From: Pyrobaculum oguniense TE7
Lineage (GTDB): Archaea; Thermoproteota; Thermoprotei; Thermoproteales; Thermoproteaceae
Direction of reading: 5' to 3'
NCBI GenBank assembly: GCA_000247545.1
Contig: CP003316.1
Location: 777,233 to 841,232 of the forward strand
Length of the DNA: 64,000 nt
The position numbers and the translations under genes are program-made. Of the stretch, positions 52,485 to 60,809 are shown piece by piece; within the stretch, counting starts at the first letter, position 1; every line of letters starts with the position of its first letter. Under the pieces are notes generated by a model. The model ran no database searches and was not told the origin of the DNA. It saw only the letters and a list, made by a program, of their open reading frames with translations.

Positions 52485-53810
52485 ATGAAAGCCGGACTCG
52501 TCGGGGTGGTCGGACTAATTATAGGAATTGCGCTAGGGGCGCTAATTGGGGGAGGGCTCTCTGCTCCCGAAACCACAACAGTGGTGACCACTTTATACCA
52601 AACCACAACAGTCACCACTACCTACACCACTGAGCGGTTGCAGACGTTAGTTCAGACAGTCACTGTGACCCAGACGGTGACTCAGACCGCGGCTCCGCCA
52701 GCCTTAAGGGCACAGGATATAAGTCTAAGGGAGGCGCTGGGAACCCTCGTGGGGAGGCACTTCCTCGGCGACTTCCCCAGCGTCGCTGTGGTGACGCAGC
52801 CCAACGTCCTGTGCTCCGCGTTGGCGGCCTCTGCCCTCTCGGCGATGCCGCCATACTCCGTGGCTAGGCTAGTGGTATACAACGCAACGGCTCCGGACGC
52901 TTCTGCGTCGGCCGCCGCAGGGGCCTCGGCCGTCTTCCTTGCCTTCGGCGGCGAGGAGCCCCTGCCGGTTGCTGACAAGAGCCTAAGGGACTTCTTGGCG
53001 GCGCTAGCGGCAAGGGGGTACAAGGGCAGTTTGGTAGTCCACGCAAGGGCATGGGCCGCCACGTCGCAGTTCAAAACCGTGCTCAACGATACTAGGATAT
53101 CGGCCTGGGTCAAAGGTCTGCCCATATACGTGGTGTTGCTCAACGCCACGCACGTCACAGTGGCAAGGTACAACGCCACCACGGGAGCTCTCACGCCGGT
53201 GCGGTTTATAGACGTGAAGACGGGCGAGGCAATCAAGCCGTATACAGAGGCCGAGTCGCTGTTTTTGAGATCTACCGTGGGCCGAGTCGCCGGTAGCATA
53301 CTCTTCCAGGGCTACAGCAAGGTGGCCATTGTGACCGGGATGGACCCAGCCTGCGTGGCCCTATCCGCGGCGGCCTACACAGCCTCTAGAGCCAACTCAA
53401 CAAAGATAATCGTGTATACAACACCCCAGCAACTGGTCCAAGAGATAAAGGCCTACTCGCCAGACGCCGTGTTCATAGCCTTCGGTGGCGACATGCCGAG
53501 CTACGCCATTTCAAACGCCACGAGGGGAGTGCTGACTGCGCTTAAAGACGCTGGGTACAGAGGCGACGTCTTGCTCCACGCCTTTGTCCTAAGAGCGACA
53601 AACATGCTCTCCACAGTTCTAGACGCTGAGCTATCCCAGTGGCTTTCCCAGAGAAACGTAAAGGGCATTGCGCCGGACCTCGCAAACAGGCGGGTGAACA
53701 TCGTGGTATTTAGAGTGGCCGACGGCAGACTGCAACCGGCCAACGTAACTACGTTTTTGCCGATGCCCGACGCAATTGCCGACGTATTGAGACGAGTCCT
53801 ATCCTCTTAG
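52485..53810 (+). CDS. surface protein with a duplicated domain
   Basis: 441 residues: an N-terminal anchor (GLVGVVGLIIGIALGALIGG), a Thr/Val-rich stalk (TTTVTTTYTTERLQTLVQTV), then two tandem copies of one domain of about 175 residues. Copies align as GDFPSVAVVTQPNVLCSAL with GYSKVAIVTGMDPACVALS; AVFLAFGGEEP with AVFIAFGGDMP; GYKGSLVVHARAWAATS with GYRGDVLLHAFVLRATN. Each has one Cys in the same place. The alternating beta-alpha order suggests a Rossmann-like or DsrE-like fold, but I recognise no family. Convergent with a small gene by 4 bases. Confidence 0.7.
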   Translation: MKAGLVGVVGLIIGIALGALIGGGLSAPETTTVVTTLYQTTTVTTTYTTERLQTLVQTVTVTQTVTQTAAPPALRAQDISLREALGTLVGRHFLGDFPSVAVVTQPNVLCSALAASALSAMPPYSVARLVVYNATAPDASASAAAGASAVFLAFGGEEPLPVADKSLRDFLAALAARGYKGSLVVHARAWAATSQFKTVLNDTRISAWVKGLPIYVVLLNATHVTVARYNATTGALTPVRFIDVKTGEAIKPYTEAESLFLRSTVGRVAGSILFQGYSKVAIVTGMDPACVALSAAAYTASRANSTKIIVYTTPQQLVQEIKAYSPDAVFIAFGGDMPSYAISNATRGVLTALKDAGYRGDVLLHAFVLRATNMLSTVLDAELSQWLSQRNVKGIAPDLANRRVNIVVFRVADGRLQPANVTTFLPMPDAIADVLRRVLSS

Positions 53811-54031
53811 CGCCCCCGGCAGAGCTCAGAAATAAGCCTAGCTAAATTTTCAACCCCCATTTTCAACGTCCTAAAAACCAATATGTAGCCCCTCTCCACG
53901 TCTCTCACCTCAAGGCAGAGGCCGCACAGCCTCTCCACAACATCCCCCACGGATAGCCCGGCGTAGGCAGGAGGAAGCTTCACCACGCCCCCCTCCCACA
54001 ACACCAATGATTCCAAATTACATGTACACAC
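53807..54031 (-). CDS. small Cys-containing protein, unknown
   Basis: 74 residues from the GTG at 54031 (MCTCNLESLVLWEGGVVKLP). Further features are LCGLCLEVRDVERG and a last helix ending ELCRGR. The CTC and CGLC pairs could bind metal or sulfur. The longer frame runs antisense into the DsrE-like gene and is rejected. Downstream of the DsrE-like gene on the same strand, so perhaps sulfur-related; unproven. Confidence 0.5.
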   Translation of the reverse strand: MCTCNLESLVLWEGGVVKLPPAYAGLSVGDVVERLCGLCLEVRDVERGYILVFRTLKMGVENLARLISELCRGR

Positions 54032-54105
54032 TAACTCGAATACCGAGTCTTCGACACAACGTCGGGAATCGGGGACTAATATAGAGAAAAACCTGGGTGT
54101 TTGCA

Positions 54106-54540
54106 CTATATGAAGAGCGTAACCGCGGCGTCCTTCGCCCTTTCTAAAAAGGTGGCTGCGCCGACGACGTCGTCTACGAAATCGGCTAGGGCCGACTTGT
54201 CCTTTATGCCGAACATCTCCATCGTGGTGGAGCAGGCGTAGACCTTGACGTTCCCCATGGACTTGGCTTGCCTCAAGAGCTCGTGCCACGGCGGGAAGTT
54301 CATCTGTTTTACAGCCTGTGCTACCGCAGGCGCGTACTCCGAGAAGTCAGCCGATATCTTGGGCGGCGCGTTGAGCATCTCCTTCCTAATGGCGTTGAGG
54401 CCCCAGAAGGTGAAGAAGAGCTCCACCTCCCATCCCCCAGCCGCGGCGGCGCTGGAGAGAATAGCCACGGGGTATAGCTTGTCTACGGTTCCCGACCACG
54501 CTATTATCGCCAGCTTGTTCTTCTTTTCAACTTTTTCCAT
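54106..54540 (-). CDS. DsrE2/DsrE-DsrF family protein
   Basis: 144 residues of the DsrE-like fold: KLAIIAWSGTVDKLYPVAIL at the start, GWEVELFFTFWGLNAI, and VKVYACSTTMEMFGIK with the conserved Cys typical of DsrE2 proteins, which bind or relay persulfide sulfur. A small unknown gene follows upstream in the operon (54594-54947). Intact in a region where dsrABC are not. Confidence 0.87.
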   Translation of the reverse strand: MEKVEKKNKLAIIAWSGTVDKLYPVAILSSAAAAGGWEVELFFTFWGLNAIRKEMLNAPPKISADFSEYAPAVAQAVKQMNFPPWHELLRQAKSMGNVKVYACSTTMEMFGIKDKSALADFVDDVVGAATFLERAKDAAVTLFI

Positions 54541-54593
54541 GGAAGAAGATTATTTGGTATTTAATAAAATTATTAACAAGCCGCCGGAAAGCC

Positions 54594-54947
54594 TTACGGC
54601 GGTGGGACGTACTCTTTTTCCTTTTTAGCCGCCTCTTTGATCTGGTCAATTTTTTGAAAGACCTTCTCAAAGGCCTCCTTCCCCACGCTCTTCGTCTCCA
54701 CAACGGCTTCGAAAAGCGCACTCTTAAAAGCCACTGGTAAGTCCTCTAGAAAGCCTCGGGCGTCGACTCTAGCCGAGGGAAAGGCCGCCAGTATTTTCTT
54801 AGCCGTGTCCTCATCCACCTCCACCTCTAGCATCCTTATCTCACCACCGAACATGGACTTCATCTTAGAGGCGAATGGGAGGTTCTTAATAGCCTCGTAG
54901 CGCTTCTCGTCAATAAGCAAGCCTATTTTATACACTCCGCTTGACAT
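54594..54947 (-). CDS. conserved small protein linked to sulfur genes
   Basis: 117 residues, no Cys, no signal peptide. Segments: KIGLLIDEKRYEAIKNLPFA, EIRMLEVEVDEDTAKKILAA, SARVDARGFLEDLPVAFKSA and a charged helical tail. No family recognised. It precedes the DsrE2-like gene by 53 bases on the same strand. A truncated paralogue sits at 60555-60641 in the second sulfur cluster, showing that the gene belonged to both copies of the region. Confidence 0.65.
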   Translation of the reverse strand: MSSGVYKIGLLIDEKRYEAIKNLPFASKMKSMFGGEIRMLEVEVDEDTAKKILAAFPSARVDARGFLEDLPVAFKSALFEAVVETKSVGKEAFEKVFQKIDQIKEAAKKEKEYVPPP

Positions 54948-55070
54948 AGAGGCAACTCAGCTCAGTCTTAAAAAAATTATTAACACGAGACGTCTCATAT
55001 CAGAGGCTTCTGATAAGTGCCTGGACCACAAGCCGAGATCCGAGAAGTACTAGCGAGGATTGGGAAAAAG

Positions 55071-56441
55071 CTACTGGAGCTCCACTTCAAGCTCCTGCTC
55101 TTTTATCTTTAAGTATTTGTCAGTCACGTAGGGGTAGCCGTATACCCTCCACCACTTCACAATTACGTCGTACACCTCCGGCCTCATTACCACCTTAGGC
55201 GGCCTTAACCCCTCTATAATTACTCCGCGGAGAAAGGAGCCGCTTATGCGCTCCGGCGTGTGGCCGCAGAGGGGGGCCTCCTTGTAGTCGCCGTATGAGA
55301 TGCCTAGGTATGTATACTCGCCGCAGACTGGGCAGTAGGCGAATTCTCCCAAATTCACCGGCCTTATCCTCAGCCCCTTGTCAGTCACGTGGGGCGGCTC
55401 GTTTATCCCATAGCTCGGCAAGCCCCTTGTCCAGAGGTACTGAGTGGCGTATGGGTCGTAGTAGTCGCCAGTGGCGGCGTGGTCCCGGCCAAACATGTGG
55501 TGGGTGGCGCCGAGGTTTTGCCGTATGATGCCGTGTAGTATCGACTCCAGCGGGTTTCCGTAGCGCATATCCCAAAGCGTCATGGTCACCACGTGGCGGT
55601 TGGGGTGGAAGTAGCCCGCCTTGTTAAGCGCCTCGTGGCCCTCCAAGATGGCCTCGTCCACGTAGTCCCCCGGCCTCTTTGCCCCTATAATGGCGTTGAC
55701 GAGAACGGCGTCCCCCGGTCTATCGCCCCCAGCCACGAACATGGCCCTCTTCATAAGCATCTCGTGGCCGATATGCGGCACATTCCTAGTCTGGTGAGCC
55801 ACGACGATTTTCCACCCCCTCTGCCTAACGTACTCCCTAGACTTGTGCGGCGGCATCCAAAACCGCGAGTACGGCTCTTTAAAACTCGGCGGGTTGATGA
55901 CAGTAACCTTCCCGGCGAGGGCCACTGGTCTCATCATGCGGTATATGAGCCAGCCGGGGTGCTTCTCGTCGAAGCGCCTCTTCACCACCTCGCCGTTCTT
56001 CTCCGGCGTGCCGAAAACGGCGTCCGCCAACTCTTTGCGGTCCGGCAACTTCCAGACCTCCTCTATTTTCATAACGGCGAAGGGCCTGCCCTTGAGGGTT
56101 AAAAATACGGAATCCCCCTCCTTGACGCCCGCGGCCTTTAGCTTCTCCTCGTCTATGTCGAATATTAGGGGGAAGGGGAATAGCCAGCCCGACAGGAGGC
56201 GCCTCTCCTTCACTATTGATTCTACTTCGTTCCTAGTCATAAAGCCCTCCACTGGGCTGAAGAAGCCGTAGGCAATAGACATAACCTCCCTGTAGGGGTT
56301 CCTAATCGGAGCCCCGTCTGGGCCTAAGGTGGGCTCAACCTCCAGCTTCGTCAAGCCAGCGGCCATGTTAGCCGCCTTGTCTTTATCCTCCACTACATTG
56401 TACACCAGACGACCTCCATGCGGTTCAAGTGGGGCGTACAT
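55071..56441 (-). CDS. sat: sulfate adenylyltransferase (ATP sulfurylase)
   Basis: Activates sulfate to APS (ATP + sulfate), first step of sulfate reduction, or makes ATP from APS in reverse. 456 residues with the family motifs QTRNVPHIGHEMLMKRA (QxRNPxHxxH), GAKRPGDYVDEAILEGHEAL, MRYGNPLESILHGIIRQNLG and HHMFGRDHAATG. A zinc-binding set CPVCGEYTYLG plus CGHTPERISG is present as in archaeal enzymes. Intact, while sulfite reductase genes nearby are dead. APS reductase is not in the window. Confidence 0.96.
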   Translation of the reverse strand: MYAPLEPHGGRLVYNVVEDKDKAANMAAGLTKLEVEPTLGPDGAPIRNPYREVMSIAYGFFSPVEGFMTRNEVESIVKERRLLSGWLFPFPLIFDIDEEKLKAAGVKEGDSVFLTLKGRPFAVMKIEEVWKLPDRKELADAVFGTPEKNGEVVKRRFDEKHPGWLIYRMMRPVALAGKVTVINPPSFKEPYSRFWMPPHKSREYVRQRGWKIVVAHQTRNVPHIGHEMLMKRAMFVAGGDRPGDAVLVNAIIGAKRPGDYVDEAILEGHEALNKAGYFHPNRHVVTMTLWDMRYGNPLESILHGIIRQNLGATHHMFGRDHAATGDYYDPYATQYLWTRGLPSYGINEPPHVTDKGLRIRPVNLGEFAYCPVCGEYTYLGISYGDYKEAPLCGHTPERISGSFLRGVIIEGLRPPKVVMRPEVYDVIVKWWRVYGYPYVTDKYLKIKEQELEVELQ

Positions 56442-56694
56442 AACTGCCTTCTTCCAAGCCTATCAAAAACATTATTATCAATGGCTGTATAATACCCTGT
56501 CTTTGTAGTATGGCGTAGCTTCTCTCGAACTATGAATATAAAACTTATAGCTGTGATGGAAATACTCAAGATAGAGGTGTCAACGATTTGCGATGCTATG
56601 AGTATGTATAGGCGAAGTAATCCCCATCTGCAGAAAGCGCCTCAGCTCACCGCCGGCGCGGCGGCAAGCTATATATCTACTCCAAGGGCGTTTA

Positions 56695-57116
56695 ATGTCC
56701 GGTGTGCTGAATAGAAAGCTGATAAAGGCGGCCAGGGTAGGAGGAGTCGAGAAGGTGATGGAGCTACTGGTAGCTGGAGCCGACCCGATCGCGAGGAATG
56801 AACTCAGCGCGACCCTCTGCATTATGCCGCCCTTTAGGGCCACGCCGACGTGGCGGAGCTACTGATTAAATACGGCGCAAATCCGAACGCGAAGAATAAG
56901 GACGGCTTGATGCCTCTGCACGTAGCCGCCTATCAGGGCCATTTCGACGTGGCAGAGGTTTAGCTTAAATACGGAGCGGATCCAAACGCGGAGAGTAAAG
57001 AGGGCTGGACGCCTCTCAACGTGGCCAAGGGTGAGACGCGCGGCGTGTCAGAGAAGTGGATGAGGCAGAGGTGGCTAGAGAGAGGGGAAGAGATGACACG
57101 CTTAAAGACCTGTTGA
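56695..57116 (+). pseudogene. ankyrin-repeat protein, frameshifted with internal stops
   Basis: From ATG 56695: IKAARVGGVEKVMELLVAGA, then after a one-base shift [40 protein letters not shown], a TAG, then LKYGADPNAESKEGWTPLNV and a tail to TGA 57114-57116. These are three to four ankyrin repeats (x-G-x-T-P-L-H-x-A-A). One frameshift and two stops. Short ankyrin proteins are unusual in Thermoproteales; origin unknown. Confidence 0.8.
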
Positions 57117-57629
57117 TCGAATATTAGTCGAGCTCCCCCACTGCCATCCGCCAAGTCGTTGCGAGGCTTAAAGCCGCCGCCAAACTTCACGCGGTATACG
57201 CAATTGTCCACATCCCCGGCGCCGACGTTAATGAGACGCGCCAATCACGAGTAACGGCTGTGATCGCGACTGCTGCCGACGAGGCGTGTCTAATAAGCTG
57301 CCGCCGCCACTCGGCTGTTCTGACCAGCCCCCAAAGATTGTCGACGCGCCGCCACCGACACATCGCCCTTGACGAGGGGTCGTGAATCCCACCGGCACAT
57401 TCAACCGCCGCCCGTGGGGAACAGCTGGCCAGCGGCGAAGCCGCCATCAGACGTCACTGGCACGTAGCTGGCAAAGGCGACATAACCAAACGACACATCG
57501 CCGACAATCGGCAGGGCTTTGTGCACGGCCTTCTCCCTACCGCCGTCATTAACAGCCGTATTTCCCTCTGAGGGCCGCAACCGGCTTAGCCTACGCAGAA
57601 GCTTAAATACGTCAAAGTGATTAGTAGAC
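57117..57629. other. gene-free stretch
   Basis: About 510 bases with only short frames that look like chance. A minus-strand frame (83 codons, ending FAAGQLFPTGGG) has no recognisable features. Probably degraded DNA between two pseudogenes. Confidence 0.4.
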
Positions 57630-58133
57630 GTGGATTTTCCTCTCCTCGTCAAGCCCTGGCGAGACTTGCAGAGGTATAAAGAGGCTAGGTTGAGGGAGGC
57701 TGAAGTAGAGGCTAGGCTTGCGCTGGATTTTTTAGAAGAGGGGCTTGTGAGTAACGCGGCAGGTAAGGCCTTCCAGGCGTGGTAAGCCTACCTGGTAGCC
57801 CTACTGGCGGAGAGGAGAGAAGAGGTGAAAAAACACATACCCGGCGTCAAGAAGATAAGTGTAGGAGGCGAGGAACTAGAGGTAGAGGAAGCAGACATAA
57901 TCTCGATTGTGCCCATCTCTTCAATGATCCGCCTCGCCGCTTTGATAGGAGGAGAGGCCGTGGAAACCACGGCGCTGGCCCTCCAGCTCCACCGCTATCA
58001 GTACAACGGCCCAGACCCAGAGGGCTACTTCTCCGACATACCCGACGACAAGACGGCCACCACGGCCATATGCAGAATAGTATCAAAAATAGTACAAGAC
58101 AACTACTACAAGAAAAACTGCGGAGCGGCGTAG
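57630..58133 (+). pseudogene. PaREP1-family protein with nonsense codon
   Basis: From the GTG at 57630: RLREAEVEARLALDFLEEGL, VSNAAGKAFQAW, then TAA at 57783-57785 in place of the Lys codon of the paralogue (AWKSYL), then in the same frame AYLVALLAERREEVKKHIPG and QLHRYQYNGPDPEGYFSDIP. A single substitution kills an otherwise complete 167-codon gene. Intact relative at 33783-34277. Confidence 0.85.
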
Positions 58134-58362
58134 GTCAAGGCCACAACGACGAGTCTAGCGGCTACTCGAGCGCCTATTCGACACGCACGGCGCAGAAGCT
58201 GTCAAATAGTCTTTATACAAAAATTATGTCAAACTCTTCGTTATATCATTAAAGCGATAGTAGAAAAATAATTTAAATTTACAACTCTGTTATAGGTTAA
58301 TAAAAAAATTCATAGTGTAAGATCTCGAATTATGTCTAGGGGTTGGAATAAAACCTTGCCAG

Positions 58363-58612
58363 CTACTTTTCACTTACTTGTTTCAAGTTTTCTTCCATGC
58401 AACTTCCCATTGCCTTGAGTACGGTTATCATTATGCCCATTGCTTTTTGAACCTCGGGGTCTCTCATGGCGCTTAGGAGGCCGAAGAGGCCGACCTTCGG
58501 CGCGCCGTTTTCAGCTATTTGCCTCAGCGCCTTGCTTGTGCAAGTCACCCCGCCCTGCATCGCCGCGCCCATAGCGTTGAGATCCGCGGCGTCCATAATA
58601 GACAGCATTGAG
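58363..58612 (-). pseudogene. DUF1641 protein, 3' part only
   Basis: 82 codons: DLNSMLSIMDAADLNAMGAA, KVGLFGLLSAMRDPEVQKAM, GIMITVLKAMGSCMEENL. The KVGLFGLLxAMxDPxVQ pattern is the DUF1641 core, a helical family that occurs beside heterodisulfide reductase-like and formate dehydrogenase-like Fe-S enzymes. Its 5' part is missing; the sequence runs directly into a dsrK remnant in another frame at about 58610. Confidence 0.75.
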
Positions 58613-59001
58613 TTGAGATCTTTTCGAGGTGCTTTTCGTCAAAGGTCCTGGCGCCCACCGCCTTGCCGAAAATCCTCCCGCTGAGAGACTCCGCCTTTAA
58701 CACCGCTATTATCAACTCGGCGCGGCCCACTGGCGAGTTGTAGATATCCTTAGTCCTCACATATGTGGGGCAGTTGTCGAGGCTGACGCTACAGTGGACA
58801 CAGACCTCGAACACCATTTTTGACATTTCTCTTAGAAGTCGTTCCCTCCCTCAGCCTCTTCTTTATATGTTCCAGCGGGTTTGGAGGTAGCTCCAGGCCC
58901 ACCTTAGAGTGGAGCGTCTTTATCTGGTCTTCGCGAGCCTTTAAAGACTTAAAATTTGAGGTGTCCCTTATTTTAAACACAGGAGCGTGTTCAGTAGCCA
59001 C
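58610..59001 (-). pseudogene. dsrK: dsrK N-terminal remnant
   Basis: HdrD-like Fe-S subunit of the DsrMK membrane complex. From the GTG at 59001: TEHAPVFKIRDTSNFKSLKA, KVGLELPPNPLEHIKKRLRE, then an extra A shifts the frame, and FEVCVHCSVSLDNCPTYVRT with SPVGRAELIIAVLKAESLSG follow. The cluster motif is C-x2-C-x2-S-x3-CP: the third Cys is Ser. After FDEKHLEKIST the gene stops being DsrK and meets the DUF1641 fragment. Lost: the second cluster motif and the CCG domains. Confidence 0.8.
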
Positions 59002-59107
59002 GGCGTGCGACGTAGCGTGTCTGGCGTGTAAAAATTAAATTATTAACAACCTTGTGGAAATTTGCGCAATGGCGATAATATTTATAAAATGAGACGTGGC
59101 TATACTT

Positions 59108-60435
59108 GTGATAGCCCGCGTTGTAATTTCCGCCCCGAGGGGCATGTCAGACAAGACCATAGTCACCCTGGCAATTCTCCGACCTTAGAAAGAGAGGGTA
59201 CAACGTAGCCTACTCAAAGTGGGGCATGATCACATAGACCCCTCTTACCATAAATGGGTCTCTGGGTGGCCTAGCAGAGACCTCGACGTGGTGTTAATGG
59301 GAGAGGACGGAGTGGTTGAGAGATTTCTACGCTACTCCGCGGGGGGCTGATGTGGTGGTGGTAGAGGGCGTCTTAGGCCCCTACGACTCGGTAGATGGCG
59401 TGAGCGAGTTGGGGTCAACTGCGCAAGTGGCAAAGTTGTTAAAGGCGCCTGTGGTGCTTGTTTTAAACGGCGACAGGGTTAATAGAACTCTCAGAGCTGT
59501 GGTAAGGAGGCTAAAGGTCTTTGACCCCAGCGTGGCAACACCTGGAGTAATACTCACTAGAGTGGCGCTTGGGCCGGGCGGAGAGGCTTGCCAAGTCCCT
59601 CCCAGAGGAAGGGGGATATACTTGGCGTAGTCCCAAAGTCCAGAGCCGTGACAGAGGCATTTTCCTACCGCCACCTAGGCCTAGTCCCAGTGGACGAAGG
59701 GGGCGTCCCGATGTTAGAAAAAGTGTTAGACAACTACGTAGAGCCTTATATCGACTTAGACCGCCTAGTAGAAATTGCTAAGTTAAGCGACTAGCTAGAC
59801 GCGCGCGTGGAGGGGGGAGACTTGCTTACGCGGGTGGGGTGGCGTTGCGGTAGACAGCGCCTTCAATTTCCACTACCCCGAGCTTCTAGAAGAGGCTGAG
59901 GCCCTAGGCGAGGTGGTTTACCTAAGCGTTGCGAGAGACGGCGCCTTGCCGCCAGTAGATGTGTTAATAGTGGGGCGAGGCTTTCCAGAAGTCTTGGCGG
60001 AGAAATAGGAGAGAAACAAGTGATTTAGAAAAGCCGTGTTAGAATATGTGGAGAGGGGCGGGAGGGTGTATGCAAAATGCGGAGGCTTTACGTACATGAC
60101 CTCATTCAATTGTAATTGACAGCTCGGAGTATGAAATGGCAGGCGCCATAGACGCAGTTACGTACGTGTTAGAGAGGCCGGTAGGTAAGGGCTATGCGTG
60201 GGGAACTGTAGTCGGCGAGACTCCAGCAGCCCCCACAACGCCTTTCTCAAAGGCTACGAGTTCCACTACTCAAGAATGGCATTTAGAGAGAAGGCCCAGC
60301 CTGTAATTGGGCTTGAGAGAGGCGTGGGGATAGGCGGAGGGTGGGACGGGGTGGTGAAGAAAAATCTACACACCCAGTACATACACATACATCCCCACAC
60401 CTACAGCGTGTTGAGAGGCTATGCCAATCTACGTA
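59108..60435 (+). pseudogene. dsrN/cbiA-type amidase, heavily decayed
   Basis: Fragments in several frames follow the order of CbiA/DsrN (cobyrinate or siroheme a,c-diamide synthase): ARVVISAPRGMSDKTIVTLA (P-loop region), GADVVVVEGVLGPYDSVDGV, RHLGLVPVDEGGVPMLEK, then the glutaminase part AVDSAFNFHYPELLEEAEAL, RVYAKCGGFTYMT (catalytic Cys) and KGYEFHYSRMAF. At least five indels or stops. Next to dsrK and before a SUMT remnant, so siroheme amidation (DsrN) is the likely original role. Confidence 0.8.
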
Positions 60436-60554
60436 GTGGGGGGCCGGCCCGGGGGACCCAAGCCTCTTGACGCTCAAGTCGGTGGAACTACAGTCAAAAG
60501 CCGACGTAGTGGCCTTCGGCGACTTAGTGCCAGAGGAAATCCCGCCGAGAAACC
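60421..60554 (+). pseudogene. SUMT (cobA-like) uroporphyrinogen methyltransferase, 5' fragment
   Basis: Starts ATG inside the dsrN remnant: MPIYVVGGRPGGPK, then in a shifted frame SLLTLKSVELQSKADVVAFG and DLVPEEIPPRN. This is the N terminus of SAM-dependent uroporphyrin-III C-methyltransferases (VGxGPGDPxLLTLKxxxxLxxADVV). The rest is missing; at about 60555 the sequence changes to a fragment of another gene. SUMT is the first step toward siroheme. Confidence 0.75.
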
Positions 60555-60641
60555 ACCAAGAAGATACTGACAGAGTTTCCGTCGGCGCGGGTAGACGCCA
60601 GAGGTTTTTTAGAAGATCTCCCCGTGACGTTTAAGATGTAA
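60555..60641 (+). pseudogene. fragment of paralogue of the 117-residue sulfur-linked protein
   Basis: 28 codons reading KKILTEFPSARVDARGFLED and LPVTFKM before TAA, nearly identical to residues about 49-77 of the protein at 54594-54947 (KKILAAFPSARVDARGFLED). Both ends are truncated. It proves that a second copy of that gene existed in this cluster. Bases 60642-60809 show no gene. Confidence 0.8.
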
Positions 60642-60809
60642 AGAAGATGGCGCCGCTTCTTCAAACAACGGCAAAAATCTAGGCCATTTCCCCATAAAAA
60701 CGACGGCTTTTATAAAAACTGTACATAAGTTATATTAAGTGTGCAATGTTTATTATTTCGCGTAGTATGTGTAATAAAGCTTTTTAAATAGCAAATATTA
60801 ACGTATGCC

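Noticed and set aside
53807-54289. 160-residue version of the small Cys protein
   Set aside because: The first half is antisense to the DsrE2-like gene; the GTG at 54031 gives a consistent protein.
57401-57652. 83-residue minus-strand frame
   Set aside because: No recognisable pattern, lies in degraded DNA between two pseudogenes, and has no convincing start context.
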